This document shows, one piece after another, positions 1-51,090 of a stretch of 64,000 nt of DNA. The first letter of the stretch is position 1, and each line of letters starts with the position of its first letter. Position numbers and translations under genes: made by a program. The stretch lies in NCBI RefSeq assembly GCF_040939455.1, contig NC_134117.1, positions 23,925,501 through 23,989,500 on the forward strand. The letters run 5' to 3'. The notes below the pieces were generated by a model. It did not search any database. It was given only the letters and a program-made list of their open reading frames with translations, and was not told the DNA's origin. Source of the stretch: Microcebus murinus (lineage: Eukaryota; Chordata; Mammalia; Primates; Cheirogaleidae).

Positions 1-72
1 GATTATGGTTCCACTACCAGGAACAAGGTAGGAGATAGAACTCAGACAAGTGATTGGTTGATACTTCCTGCC

Positions 73-836
73 ATAGTTAGGATGTTTGACCCCTACAAAC
101 CTCATGTTGAAATTTGATCACCAATGTTGGAGACAGGGCCTAACGGGAGGTGTCTGGGTGGTTATGGACAGATTCCTCATGATTAGATTAATGTCCTCCC
201 TGGTGCAGGGTGAATGAGCAAGTTCTTATTCTATTAGTTCTAGCAAGAGCTGGTTGTTAAAAAGAGCCTGGTACCCCCTTCTCCTCTCCTGCTTCCTCTC
301 ATGCCATGTGATCTCTGCACATGTCAGCTCCTCTTCACTTTCTGCCATGAGTGGAAATAGTCTGAGGCCCTCAACAGATGTTCAATCTTGAACCTTCCAG
401 CCAGCAAAACCATGAGCTAAATAAACTTCTTTATAAATTACTCAGCCTCACATCTTCCTTTATAATAACACTAAATGTTGGCCGGGCGTGGTGGCTCATG
501 CCTGTAGCACTCTGGGAGCCTCAGGCAGGAGGATCGCTCAAAGTCAGGAGTTTGAGACCAGCCTGCGCAATAGTGAGACCCCGTCTCTACTAAAAAAATA
601 AGAAAAATTAGCTGGACAACTAAAAATATATATAAAAAAAATTAGCTGGGCATGGTGGTGCATGCCTGTAGTCCCAGCTACTCGGGAGGCTGAGGCGGGA
701 GGAACGCTTGAGCCAAGGAGTTTGAGGTTGCTGTGAGCGAGGCTGACGCCATGGCACTCTAGCCCAGGCAAGAGAGTAACACTCTGTATCAAACAACAAC
801 AACAGCAACAACAACAACACTAAACGGACTAAAACA
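73..836 (+). repeat. MaLR-type LTR (MLT1/MST-like), interrupted by an Alu
   Basis: The sequence runs parallel to primate/mammalian MaLR LTRs: 'cctcatgttgaaatttgatc', 'gggcctaacgggaggtgt', 'attcctcatgattagattaatg', 'gccatgtgatctctgc', 'aataaacttctttataaatt', then 'aacactaaacggactaaaac' after the Alu. It is a solitary non-coding LTR; no internal retroviral genes are present. The last part (817-836) is displaced by the Alu at 480-822. Confidence 0.75.
480..822 (+). mobile_element. Alu (strepsirrhine type)
   Basis: Full dimer starting ggccgggcgtggtggctca, with an AACACTAAA target duplication on both sides and a CAA-rich tail. It is inserted in the 3' end of the MaLR LTR. Confidence 0.9.
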
Positions 837-1149
837 TCTCCCATCTAGGATTAGAGACTGTCACAATTTAAAGGCATTAGGGATTCAAGATTTCGGTTTA
901 TTGAAGAGGAAACTGAAGCCTAGAAAAGTTCACACTGATTGGGCCAGAACAATAAGCATTTGTGGCACACTTGGCCTTGCAGTAAGCACTTGTGGCACAT
1001 GTAAAGATGAACAATAAACAGATCCTCAAAGATGCAACAATAGCTAGGGCCTTACTTTCCTAAGGTTACAAGGCTTAGTCACCTAGACAGGGCCCCTAGC
1101 CATTATAGCCTACTTGTCATGTCTTTTTAAAAAAGAAAAGAAAAGAAAG

Positions 1150-1480
1150 AAGACGACTGTGTTGGCTCATGCCAATAATCCTAGCACTTAGGAAGGCCGA
1201 AGCAGGAGGATCACTTAAGCCTACGAGTTTAAGACCAGCCTGGGTAATAGTGAGACCCCATCTCTACAAAAAATAAAAATTAGCTGAGCATGGTGGCACA
1301 TGCCTGTAGTCTCGGCTATTTGGGAGGGTGGGGCAGGAGGATGGCTTGAGCACAGGAGTTGGAGGCTTCAGTGAGCCATGATGATGGATGATGCCACTGC
1401 ACTCTAGCCCAGGCAACAGAGCAAGACACTATCTCAAAAAAAAAAAAAAAAAAAAAAAAAAAGAAAGAAAGAAAAGAAAA
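1150..1480 (+). mobile_element. Old Alu (AluJ-like)
   Basis: Diverged dimer without the strepsirrhine AT linker. It ends in a poly-A then GAAA-rich tail (1435-1480). Confidence 0.85.
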
Positions 1481-1903
1481 TAGGCTACTACCTCCCCTGA
1501 AATAATGCTCATCCTTCCTAGATAGAACTGATTTTCTCTGGCAAACAGTATCAGAGCTCACAGAACAGGCTTAAACCCATTCTGAGGTATCCTCTTACAA
1601 GAGGGAAGTGCCCAAGATTCTCTTATTTGTAGCTCCAGGTAGAGAGGAAAACAAAACATCATTGCTTGTACTCACATCAGAAAAAGATCAAGGCACCTAA
1701 AGACTCTAGAAGGTCGGACACAAAGACCCCTGAGAAAGGTGAGGATTAGGGTTAAGGCTGCCTAGAGCAAAGTTGGGGAATGATAACAATTAAAGGAAGA
1801 GACCACATATATGCTTATGGAGACTCATCTGACTCCAAGGCAACCATGTGTTAGACACCAGACAACTTAGAAAGAGAAATCTGCCCTGCCTTTTTTTAGG
1901 TTT

Positions 1904-2075
1904 TAATTTTTTTTTTTTTTTTTTTTAGAGATGGGGTCTTGCACTGTCTCCCAAGGTGGAGTGGAGTGGTCTGATCATAGCTCACTGCAACCTCAAATTC
2001 CTAGGCTCAAGCGATCCTTCCACCTCAGCCTCCCAAAATGCTGGAATTACAGGTGTGAGCCACTGCACCTCACCT
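1904..2075 (-). mobile_element. Alu monomer
   Basis: A T-tract followed by a single left-arm-like unit ending 'gtgagccactgcacctcacc' on the plus strand. Confidence 0.75.
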
Positions 2076-2387
2076 GCCTTGCCTTTTCCACAAAAAAGCC
2101 AACAGTCTGAAGATGGGTGGATTATAGGAGTTCACTCTCTAAGCTAACCATTCATCTTGCAACTCTCTAATCAAAATGCTGAACTGAGTTTTCTCTCCAA
2201 GGATCTGAAGCAGATATGCAAGTTGAAAATGTTTTAAAAATACTTTAGTTGAATGGATAAATAGTTAAGCACCATTCAGGACAACTCTGCTTACATTCCA
2301 ACATATTAACTAGACTGGAAAAACTGCTGATAGAAGAGAGGCAAAGACCAAAAACCTAGATGAAACTATTAATAATAGCTAACTAAT

Positions 2388-2562
2388 GCCCAGCACAGTA
2401 GGCTGAGAGGCTGAAGCAGGGGAATTGCTTGAGGCCAGGAGTTCAACACCAGCCTGGGCAACATAGTAAGACACTCTACAAAAAATAAAAATATTAGCTC
2501 AGTGTGGTAGTGTGGGCTGTAGCTCCAGCTACTCCAGAGGCTGAGGCAGGAGGATCACTATA
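2388..2562 (+). mobile_element. Truncated old Alu
   Basis: Diverged Alu lacking the usual 5' start and the 3' end ('gcccagcacagtaggctgag' to 'aggctgaggcaggaggatca'). A MIR-like piece follows at 2570-2650. Confidence 0.7.
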
Positions 2563-3473
2563 TAACACCTCCTTTATGGCAAGCAATGCTCTATGTACTT
2601 GACATATAATTCACCTAACGCTCACAAAAACCCAGTGAGGTATGTAACAGGGACACACGCATCTGCAAACTTCCAGGCTCATCTAGACTTTATCAGCTCT
2701 TAAAAGTTATTAGTTACATCACAGATATAAACCTTTCTGTTCCTCCTACCTGAACAATAGTGTTACAAGCAAACATTGTAAACAGTGTTTATAAGTCCTC
2801 AACTATATAACCAATTTCCAGGGGTTGTGAGAATGAAATAAAATCTTGGATGAAAAGCATTTCACTAGAAAGGTTAGAATATCCATGACAAAATATCCAG
2901 ATTTTGTCCATTGCTATGTAACCAGCGTCTAGAACAGGGCCTGGCATGAATGTGCTAAACTCTACGTTCCTCTCCATGGGAAAGGGGTGCGACATAGCAC
3001 TTGTCAACCTACCCAGAACCCCTCTTACTATCCCTGGGCTAAAAATGCAGACCCATTTTTGCCTCGTCCAGTCCAATACCACTTAGCAAAACCTGGCTGA
3101 TACCAAAATGCCTTCCACCCCTGCTTTCAGCTCACCTCAGGGCTCAGGGTTACTGCTCGGGGACAAGCTGCTTCTTGCCCTCCGACAGATGGCCTCCCCC
3201 CTTTAGGACTCCCCCATTCCCGACGCGGGCACAAAGCAGTGGAGATGGGTGAGCAGTTCATAACGCCCCAGCCGCTCGGCCTGGCACTGGAGGGCAATGC
3301 GGGTCAGACGGGAGGTGTCCATTGGCAGCCCCAGGGCACCCCTTGCGCCACGTGGCTTATGTAGGTGGAAGTCCAGCTGCAGCCCCACCTGGGCAGCCAG
3401 GACAGAAATCCTAGCTCCCTTCTGAAATGTGGGGATTGCGGGTAGACGTGGCGAGCGTCGCAAGGCCCCTTAC

Positions 3474-3650
3474 CTGGTCCTGGGAGGGATACACTAAGAC
3501 ACCAGCCACCAGATACAGCCGGCGTTGGAAGCCAGGGCCGGGTGCGCCAACCCGCCTGGACCTGGGAACCGCCCCCTCGCCCGCCCCGCCCCCCTATCTC
3601 GACCAATCACAGGCCGGGAGGCTCCCGCCAGCCACGTGGGAAAATTCTCA
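3474..3650 (-). other. SFXN2: Probable 5' non-coding exon of SFXN2
   Basis: On the minus strand an optimal donor (GGACCAG|GTAAGG, GT at 3473-3472) ends an exon-like segment that opens into the CpG island. SFXN2, a mitochondrial sideroflexin, is head to head with ARL3 in human as I remember it. No sideroflexin-coding exon occurs in the window, so this would be the untranslated first exon and the sequence left of it would be intron 1. The 5' boundary is a guess. Confidence 0.45.
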
Positions 3651-3738
3651 CCAATCCCCTGGTCCGAGTTGGCAGCAGCCTCCTCCAGCCGCGCCCACAG
3701 CCCCAGCGGCCCGCCCCCGCAGTGGGCGGGCACTTTGG

Positions 3739-3750
3739 CGCGCTTGCGCA
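3739..3750. promoter_or_regulatory. NRF1-like site
   Basis: CGCGCTTGCGCA differs by one base from the YGCGCAYGCGCR NRF1 consensus. It lies inside the CpG island about 170 bp upstream of the ARL3 ATG. Confidence 0.5.
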
Positions 3751-3841
3751 CTTTGGGGAAAGCGGAGCTGGACCCCGCCCCATACCGCTGCTTTGCTCCT
3801 CCACTGTGCGAGCGAGGGACGTCGGGGGCGGCGCCGCAGCA

Positions 3842-3856
3842 GTTGCCCCTGGTAAC
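3842..3856. promoter_or_regulatory. RFX X-box motif
   Basis: GTTGCC-CCT-GGTAAC, two perfectly inverted half sites with a 3-base spacer. It matches the RFX-family X-box consensus (RYYNYY-N1-3-RRNRAC). It lies 62 bp upstream of the ARL3 ATG. RFX factors drive many ciliary genes, and ARL3 is a ciliary GTPase. Binding is inferred from sequence only. Confidence 0.75.
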
Positions 3857-3918
3857 GGGGGAGGCAGCAGCAGGAGCAGGAGGAGGAGGAGGAGGAGGAG
3901 GAGGGATTCGGCGGGAGG

Positions 3919-44809
<40,891 letters not shown>

Positions 44810-45008
44810 AATCTAGACGAATGGAGATGCAGGAGCTGCGGGAGCCGAATTCGGTCCTGAAAAACACTAATTTGCTGCTTTCTGACCAAATGTTTTTCCA
44901 TCTGTGTACAGCTACAGCTGTTTGAAGAGAGGGAACAGCACAGTTTAAAAAGAATCCCCATTCCAGCAGTAGATTTAACTGATCTCTGAGGTTCAGTATC
45001 ATTTTTCA

Positions 45009-45014
45009 AATAAA
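45009..45014 (+). terminator. ARL3: Candidate proximal ARL3 poly(A) signal
   Basis: AATAAA about 200 bases after the ARL3 stop codon. The downstream sequence is AT-rich and only weakly GT-rich, so usage is uncertain. Confidence 0.4.
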
Positions 45015-47919
45015 GGAATTATATTATTTCCTCTGCATAATTGAAATAGTATTAAATGTCTCAAAGCACATGATTAGAAAATGAGATCTTTTAAATGAGC
45101 AAGAGATTGCATTGCAGTTTAGATGATTCCAGTGGGCTTTTTTTCTAAAAAAAAAAAAAAAAGAAAGAAAGAAAAGAAAGAAAGAAAAAGAGGAAGCAGC
45201 AGCAGCTTATGCTGAGTTCATTTATTTACCGACCTGTCCCTTACGTTCCCTCCATGGTTTTGAAACCACAGGCAGTGTTGCTGGTGCTGGTCACTGATTT
45301 TACCATCACCAACCAAACCAGCCTTCAGTCTGTCTGGTGGGAAGATGCTAGGGGGAGGGGGCGGAATGGCAGATGATTAAACCGTCTTCCTCATGCAATA
45401 GGAGACTATGGATGTAATCCTCACCCTCTGGTCAGGGAAAAAAATCCTTTCTTGCAAACAAGTCACCACAGAAACATACCCCATCCCCAATCCCCCTCGC
45501 CAGCCGCACAGGGAAGGAAATTCTTATGACTTTTGACTGTAATGACATCTGGAATGTAAGGAGAGGTGGGAGGTTTAATTCCAGAAAAATTACAAGGTCC
45601 TTAAAAAGCCCTCACAGGAGGGCTCAGGCGAGCGTAAACAGGCTTTCTCCAGCTCAGTGGAGCAGCGAGCAGCCGGCTCTGGGATTAGCTGGCTTCTCCG
45701 CTGCCGTCCCATAGAAGAGGTTTCTAAAGCTCAAAGAATTCTGTGTTTAAATGATCACAATAGACCACTGCTATCAGATTTAAAAAATAAATGCAGCTTT
45801 ACCATGAACCCGCTCCACTGAGAAAAGCCAGGCAGATCGATTTTTAGAAGAGATCAATTTTTACAGTGCTGGCACTTGGCGGTGCGGGATGCCCGAGGCC
45901 AGAGAGGGGCGCCTACTGGGGAGAACGTGGGGTGTCATCGCAGAGTTTGCACCCGGGGAAGCAGAGTCACGCCAGCTGTGGGGCTCCTCTGCTTCTCTCT
46001 AGCAAAATGGGTCCTCTGTTGATTGGCTGGGGAGGGATGGCAAAGGACCTCTGCCCCTCGCTGCAAAAAGAGCTTGTTTCCCTGAGTGCGCAGAAAGCCC
46101 CAGCTTCACACCCGGAAAGGCAGGCGGAGCATCCCGGCTCCTGAATTAAACTCTGTTCTGGTGCCTGAGCTCAGGGGTTTTCAGAGAATGAATAGGAGAC
46201 TGTCCAGTGCCTGGTGGGTCCTGGGAGGCCAGCTGCCTTCTCATCCTGGGGGGTGGCCCTTCCCAAACCCACCGAGGCATGTGAGGAGACTGGAGGGGCC
46301 ACCCCAGCCCCTGGCCCTCAGCACCCAGCTTTTTCTGGAGAAATTACTCAGGAGAGACTGAAACACGGCCAGTTTCAGAGGTGGTCTGGGGTGAAAGTCA
46401 TTAAAAAAGCCAGCCATGAAAAGATGCCCTGGGGTTGCTGTGGACAGACCTGTAAGGACTTGCAAGACAAAAGAAAGTGAGATTTTTTTAAACCCCTGAG
46501 CTAGTTCTCCCTGCAACCTCCTCTACAGACCTCGGGCTCACCCAAGCTCCTCTCTCTCTGTTTGAACAGAGGTGACACAGGATGATAAGAAGTCAGAAAT
46601 CCCCCTTCTACCAAGCTGGAAATAAATCTGGCTCCAGCCCTTAAAAATTGTTTTTCCTTCCAAACAGTGCATCGGAGATGTTATCTGAGGGGTGAAATGT
46701 CCTCTTTGAGATCTGCAGTTTTGGAACACTGCAATAGAGAACTTTGACTCTGTCGGTGCATGGTCTGTAAAATATTTTCGTCCTTTTACCACCAACTTCG
46801 GGAACTGTTTTAAAGAGCCCTCCCAAGGCGTCAGCTAGCAGGCAGAAGCCACTCGCCCTCCTCTGATAAGGGTCTCTGTGAATGTTCAGATTTGCTTCTC
46901 AGCTGCAGGGACACAGAGCTGTGTGGACATTACACACTTTCATCTTCCCTTTGAGCCCTCGTGAACCCTCCCGGAGCTCAGAGGTTAGATGAGAGAAGCC
47001 TGGAAAATGCAGAGTTTGAAAGCTCCATTTGTAAAAACAAAATGCTTTTAAAAAGTCCCCTTTCCTCTCCCCAGTCCCGTCCCCGCCCTCTGGGGCCAAG
47101 ACCTAAAGACAGAATTTGAAGCTAGAAAGGGGAGACTTTTGCCCTGTGCACCCTGGATGTGCTGGGTTGGGGGCCAGAAGGCAGGCGAGGCCTGGGACTG
47201 GCCGTGATGTGTGCCCAAGCCCAAGCCGGTTGTGGGAAAAACTCCAGTCCTCCCCTCCTCCCAACCGACCCCCCATGCCGTGCGGCTGCTTTTGGCTGGA
47301 TTCTCTGCGCCCAGTGCAATACACCCTTTCCCCTTCACTCTCCCTTGGTTACTATGGAAACAAGGGTGTCATTGATGTGGGCTGAGCTGGGGAACATGTC
47401 GGTGCACAGCTGAAAGTCAGCGATTATGCCGGCGGTTAGAAATGTGCCAGGGTTAAAGGAGTGCGCAGCTCCCACGACTGCTGGGAGGACGCAGTCCTGC
47501 CTCCTCCCTCCCTCGCTCTGTCTCCACTTCTCTCTCCTGGCTTTTGACAAATTTCTTTTTTCCCCTCTGGACTAAAGTAGTGGCTATTTTTGTGCCACTC
47601 TGTGCCCCACCCTCACTGTTGGCCGCTCCTTATCCGGCCTGGCCTGGAGGGTGACACCATGTCACCCTCACCAGGACTTGTCCCTCCATTCCCGTCAGAG
47701 TTTGCTTTGATTTCTCTCTCCTTTCCTTCTCGGGGACCAGTTCTTACTTCCTTTTATTTTTAGCTCTGCACTCTATGTGGTTTCAGGGTTCAGTCTGATC
47801 CATCGAAAGGTTCTTTTTTTATAATCCCTTTTGAAAATGATAATCAAAGGAAGGGACGTGGTGTTTGGTCATGTGGAAAACTCAAATGTATAATTTAGAT
47901 GTCTGTCAAAGATCCGACA

Positions 47920-47925
47920 AATAAA
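47920..47925 (+). terminator. ARL3: Probable distal ARL3 poly(A) signal
   Basis: AATAAA with a GT-rich element (tgtgttgtgttctttg region) about 30-45 bases downstream. Cleavage is expected near 47940. Confidence 0.6.
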
Positions 47926-48059
47926 ATTTAGCTGAAATGAAAGCAGCCTGGAATGTGTTGTGTTCTTTGCTGAAGCTCGGAGAGGGTTTGAAATGTGTTT
48001 GTCCTTTCAGAGGTTAGCTTTCCTCAAGGTGTTTTTTTCAGAAGGATATATATAATACA

Positions 48060-48250
48060 ACAGCAACAACAATAATAGTAGCCCTTTATTAAGCCCCTCC
48101 TACGTGTCAGGCACTGTACATACATCATGGGGCAGCGTTAGTTCCACCTTGTAGTGGAGGGAACCAAGGCAAATGCCTCAGTTAAGGAATTTGCCCAGAA
48201 TCACAGAGCTGCTCAGTGCAGGTAGCCCCTGGAACCTGGGTCCCAATGCT
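48060..48250 (-). repeat. MIR
   Basis: 'cgtgtcaggcactgtacata', 'gaatttgcccagaatcacag' and 'ggaacctgggtc' are inverted MIR landmarks. Confidence 0.75.
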
Positions 48251-48539
48251 CAGCAAGCTGCCACCGCTGAGAATGCTGGCCCTTACTCAGCAACCTCAGC
48301 CCCCCCCCCCACGGACTCCTTACACTCAGCCTCCCTCGCTCCTCCCCAGGGGTCTCCTCTGACCCGCACTGCTCCCCTGGGGTTCCCTGTCCCAGGCATT
48401 GGGTATCCTCTGTTCTCAGAGCAGCACAACTATAGATTGTGTTCCACCCTTTTACACACGTCCAGCCCACAGACAGGAAAAAGGGAGCAGACATAATTAG
48501 AAAAGAGTTAGGGCCTGCGGGGAGACTCTCAACTACCTT

Positions 48540-48650
48540 GTACCTAATACTGGGTCTTCCTTTTAGATAAGGTTCAGAGAGGGAAAAGACTCATCCAAAG
48601 TCACACAGTAGGTGGCAGAGTTGGCAGCAGTCCAGAGCTCTGCCCGATGG
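48540..48650 (-). repeat. MIR fragment
   Basis: 'ataaggttcagagagggaaa' and 'ccaaagtcacacagtaggtg' on the plus strand. Confidence 0.65.
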
Positions 48651-48782
48651 AGCAGAAGAGCTTGTTGTCCCTTTCAGCAGTCTAGAGACACAGCTGCACA
48701 ACTGGTCCCAAGGGCTCTGCCTTTAAAGGGCGAGCTCTTGGCAGAACCAGAGGGGAGCTAGAGGCAGGAGGAGAAAGAAGGT

Positions 48783-48985
48783 CTAGGATTGCCAGATAAA
48801 TTATAGGATATTCATTTAAACATGAATTTCAGATAAACAATGAATAGTGTTCAAGTATATTCATGCAATATTTGGGATATCATTATAATTATAATGCTCA
48901 AAACAATTCATTGTTTATCTGAAATTCAAATTTAAGTGGCCATCCTGGTTTTTTGGTTTTGCTTTGACAAATCTGGAAACCCTAC
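48783..48985. mobile_element. Palindromic DNA-transposon MITE
   Basis: A 22-bp perfect inverted repeat (48824-48845 with 48906-48927) sits inside outer, looser inverted ends ('aggattgccagata' / 'atctggaaaccct'). It resembles a known palindromic mammalian MITE whose name I cannot give with certainty. No coding capacity. Confidence 0.75.
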
Positions 48986-49009
48986 CCAGGACTCCCTGTT
49001 CAATGAAGA

Positions 49010-49232
49010 GGCAGTGCAGTACAATGAAAAAGTGTAGTCTCTGAAGTCAGAGAGGTTCAATCCTTGCTCATCCATAAATCAGCTCTGTGATCTTGAGCAA
49101 GTTACTTCCTCTCTTCCAGTCCTGCCTCTTCATCTGTGAAATGGAACTGAAGTGGCAGGGAGATTTAAAAGAGATCTAATGTAAATAAAGACCCTAGATT
49201 TGGGGCAATACCTAGCATATAGAAGGAATATT
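49010..49232 (+). repeat. MIR
   Basis: 'agtctctgaagtcagagagg', 'ctctgtgatcttgagcaagt' and 'cttcatctgtgaaatggaac' in MIR order. Confidence 0.8.
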
Positions 49233-49237
49233 CTGCC

Positions 49238-49527
49238 TCAGTTTTTTTTTTTTTTTGAGACAGTCTCACTCTGTTGCCCAGGCTAGAGTGAGTGCCGTGG
49301 CCTCAGCCTAGCTCACAGCAACCTCAAACTCCTGGGCTCGAGCGATCCTCCTGCCTCAGCCTCCCGAGTAGCTGGGACTACAGGCATGTGCCACCATGCC
49401 CGGCTAATTTTTTCTATATATATTAGTTGGCCAATTAATTTCTTTCTATTTATAGTAGAGACGGGGTCTCTCTCCTCGGCCTCCCAGAGTGCTAGGATTA
49501 CAGGCATGAGCCACGGAGCCAGGCCTG
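49238..49527 (-). mobile_element. Alu (strepsirrhine type), internally deleted
   Basis: Duplication CTGCCTCAGTTT on both sides. Part of the left arm is missing between 'ggggtctctctc' and 'ctcggcctcccag'. Confidence 0.9.
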
Positions 49528-50207
49528 CCTCAGTTTCTTATCCATAAAATTAGGTAAAAATCTCATGGAGTTGTGAAGAGGATTAGATAAGTAATCTAAC
49601 CTAAGCATAGGTGCTAAATCATTGGCAGAAACTTGGGTCCAGGCTTCCCAGGCCCTTGGAGACCTTTGCCCACCACCGTCCCTCCCATGTGGCTCTGTGA
49701 CTTTCAAGGCAACAAATGATCCTGCCAGTGGCCAGCAGCCTTCCTGGAGGGGCTGACAGCCCCCTCCTCTCAGGGCTCCCAGGGCCACCCCAGCCACACC
49801 TCCAGCAATTAGATTTGTAAGTGGGAAAGGCTCTTGTCAGAGGCTCCTGATTGGCTCTAGGCAAAAACACAGTTTTAGGGCTCAGTGGAGCTGCATTTAA
49901 GGGCCTCTGTCTCTCTCTCCCTCCTCATTCCCCTTAATTGCAATCTGTTCTGTAATTTCCTTTTCCAACACTGCAGAACACAGGGAAGCTACAGCCACCA
50001 GGAGCAAGGCAGGGATATGGAGAGGGCTCCAGCTCCCTGCAGTGACTCTGCGGGTCCAACACTGGTATAGGGGTGTGCGTCCAGAACCAGCCACAGCACC
50101 TGTGCAGACACAGCCAACAAGCAGGCATCCACAGTGCCAGACCAGGGGAAGAGTGTTAAGGAGGTACCTACTTGTACCAGGTTATCTTGTTTAATCCTTG
50201 CAAATAT

Positions 50208-50510
50208 CTTTTTTTCCTCTGGAGACAGGGTCTTGCTTTGTTGCCTGGATATGAGGGCAGTGGCATGATCATAGTTCACTGCAACCTCAGACTTCTGGGC
50301 TCAACCGATCCTGCTGCCTCAGCCTCACAAGTAGCTGGGACTACAGGTTCATGTCAACACACCCAGCTAATTTTTGTATTTTTTATAGAGACGGGGTCTT
50401 GATATGCTGCTCAGGCTAGTCTTGAACTCCTGGCTTCAAGCAATCCTCCCACCTCTGCCTCCCTCCCAGAGTGCTACGATTAGAGGTGTGAGCCACCACA
50501 CCAGCCACAA
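50208..50510 (-). mobile_element. Old Alu (AluJ-like)
   Basis: 'cagggtcttgctttgttgcc' to 'gtgagccaccacaccag', diverged and without the AT linker. Confidence 0.8.
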
Positions 50511-50517
50511 AGACATT

Positions 50518-50660
50518 CTTAGCTGTAGGTATTATCATTCACAATATGGGGATAGAGCTCACAGGATTTGAATCACTTGCCCGTGAGCCTGCTGGAATTA
50601 CAGGGCAGAGCCAGAACTTGAACCCAGGCCTATTTGACTGCTAGGGCCCAAATTCATACC
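50518..50660 (-). repeat. MIR fragment
   Basis: 'ggtattatcattcacaatat', 'gaatcacttgcccgtgagcc' and 'gaacttgaacccaggcctat'. Confidence 0.7.
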
Positions 50661-50959
50661 ATGATACCTTTTCCCCTTTTGGCTTCTAAGGCTTTGCTCT
50701 CAGAAAAGGAGCTAAGGAATCCTCCTGCACAAAGGAGTATGGGGAGGTTTCTTTTCCAGAGTGAATAGCAGTGACCCAGGGACAAAAAGCCTTTGCTAAA
50801 GAAATGAAATATTAATGACAGAATTGCAGAAAGCAAGATGAGTCCAGAGGGGGCAGGGAGAATTTGCTTGGATACCTGAAGCTCAGAGGTACAAGCATTG
50901 GGGGCGGAACTACATTTAGCTAAGCAACCTGCCACTCTTTTTAGTAATTAGCTGATCTA

Positions 50960-51090
50960 ACCCTTTGATCAGCCTTACAAGATAGCTGGCCCAGCTGTGG
51001 AAACCAAGGCTCACAAAGGTTAAGCCACTTGCCCAGAATCATACGGCTAGGAAACGGCCTGACTGGGATTCCTGCTGACGCGCTTGCCCA
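50960..51090 (-). repeat. MIR fragment
   Basis: 'gtggaaaccaaggctcacaa' and 'cacttgcccagaatcatacg' on the plus strand. Confidence 0.65.

Larger units (their letters stand above)
1..3473 (-). other. Probable SFXN2 intron 1, repeat-rich
   Basis: I see no confident coding exon here. The contents are a MaLR LTR, four Alu-type elements and a MIR piece, then about 600 bp of unique sequence (2660-3200). A GC-richer stretch at 3136-3470 holds a short minus-strand open frame described under findings. Confidence 0.4.
44810..47945 (+). other. ARL3: ARL3 3' untranslated region (probable extent)
   Basis: No second open gene is supported after the TAA. AATAAA at 47920-47925 is followed within about 30 bases by a GT-rich stretch (47953-47969), the layout of a real poly(A) site. 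The resulting UTR of about 3.1 kb fits the long human ARL3 mRNA as I remember it. An internal AATAAA at 45009-45014 could give a 0.2-kb short UTR. A poly-A/GAAA tract lies at 45149-45191. The 3' end is inferred, not proven. Confidence 0.6.
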
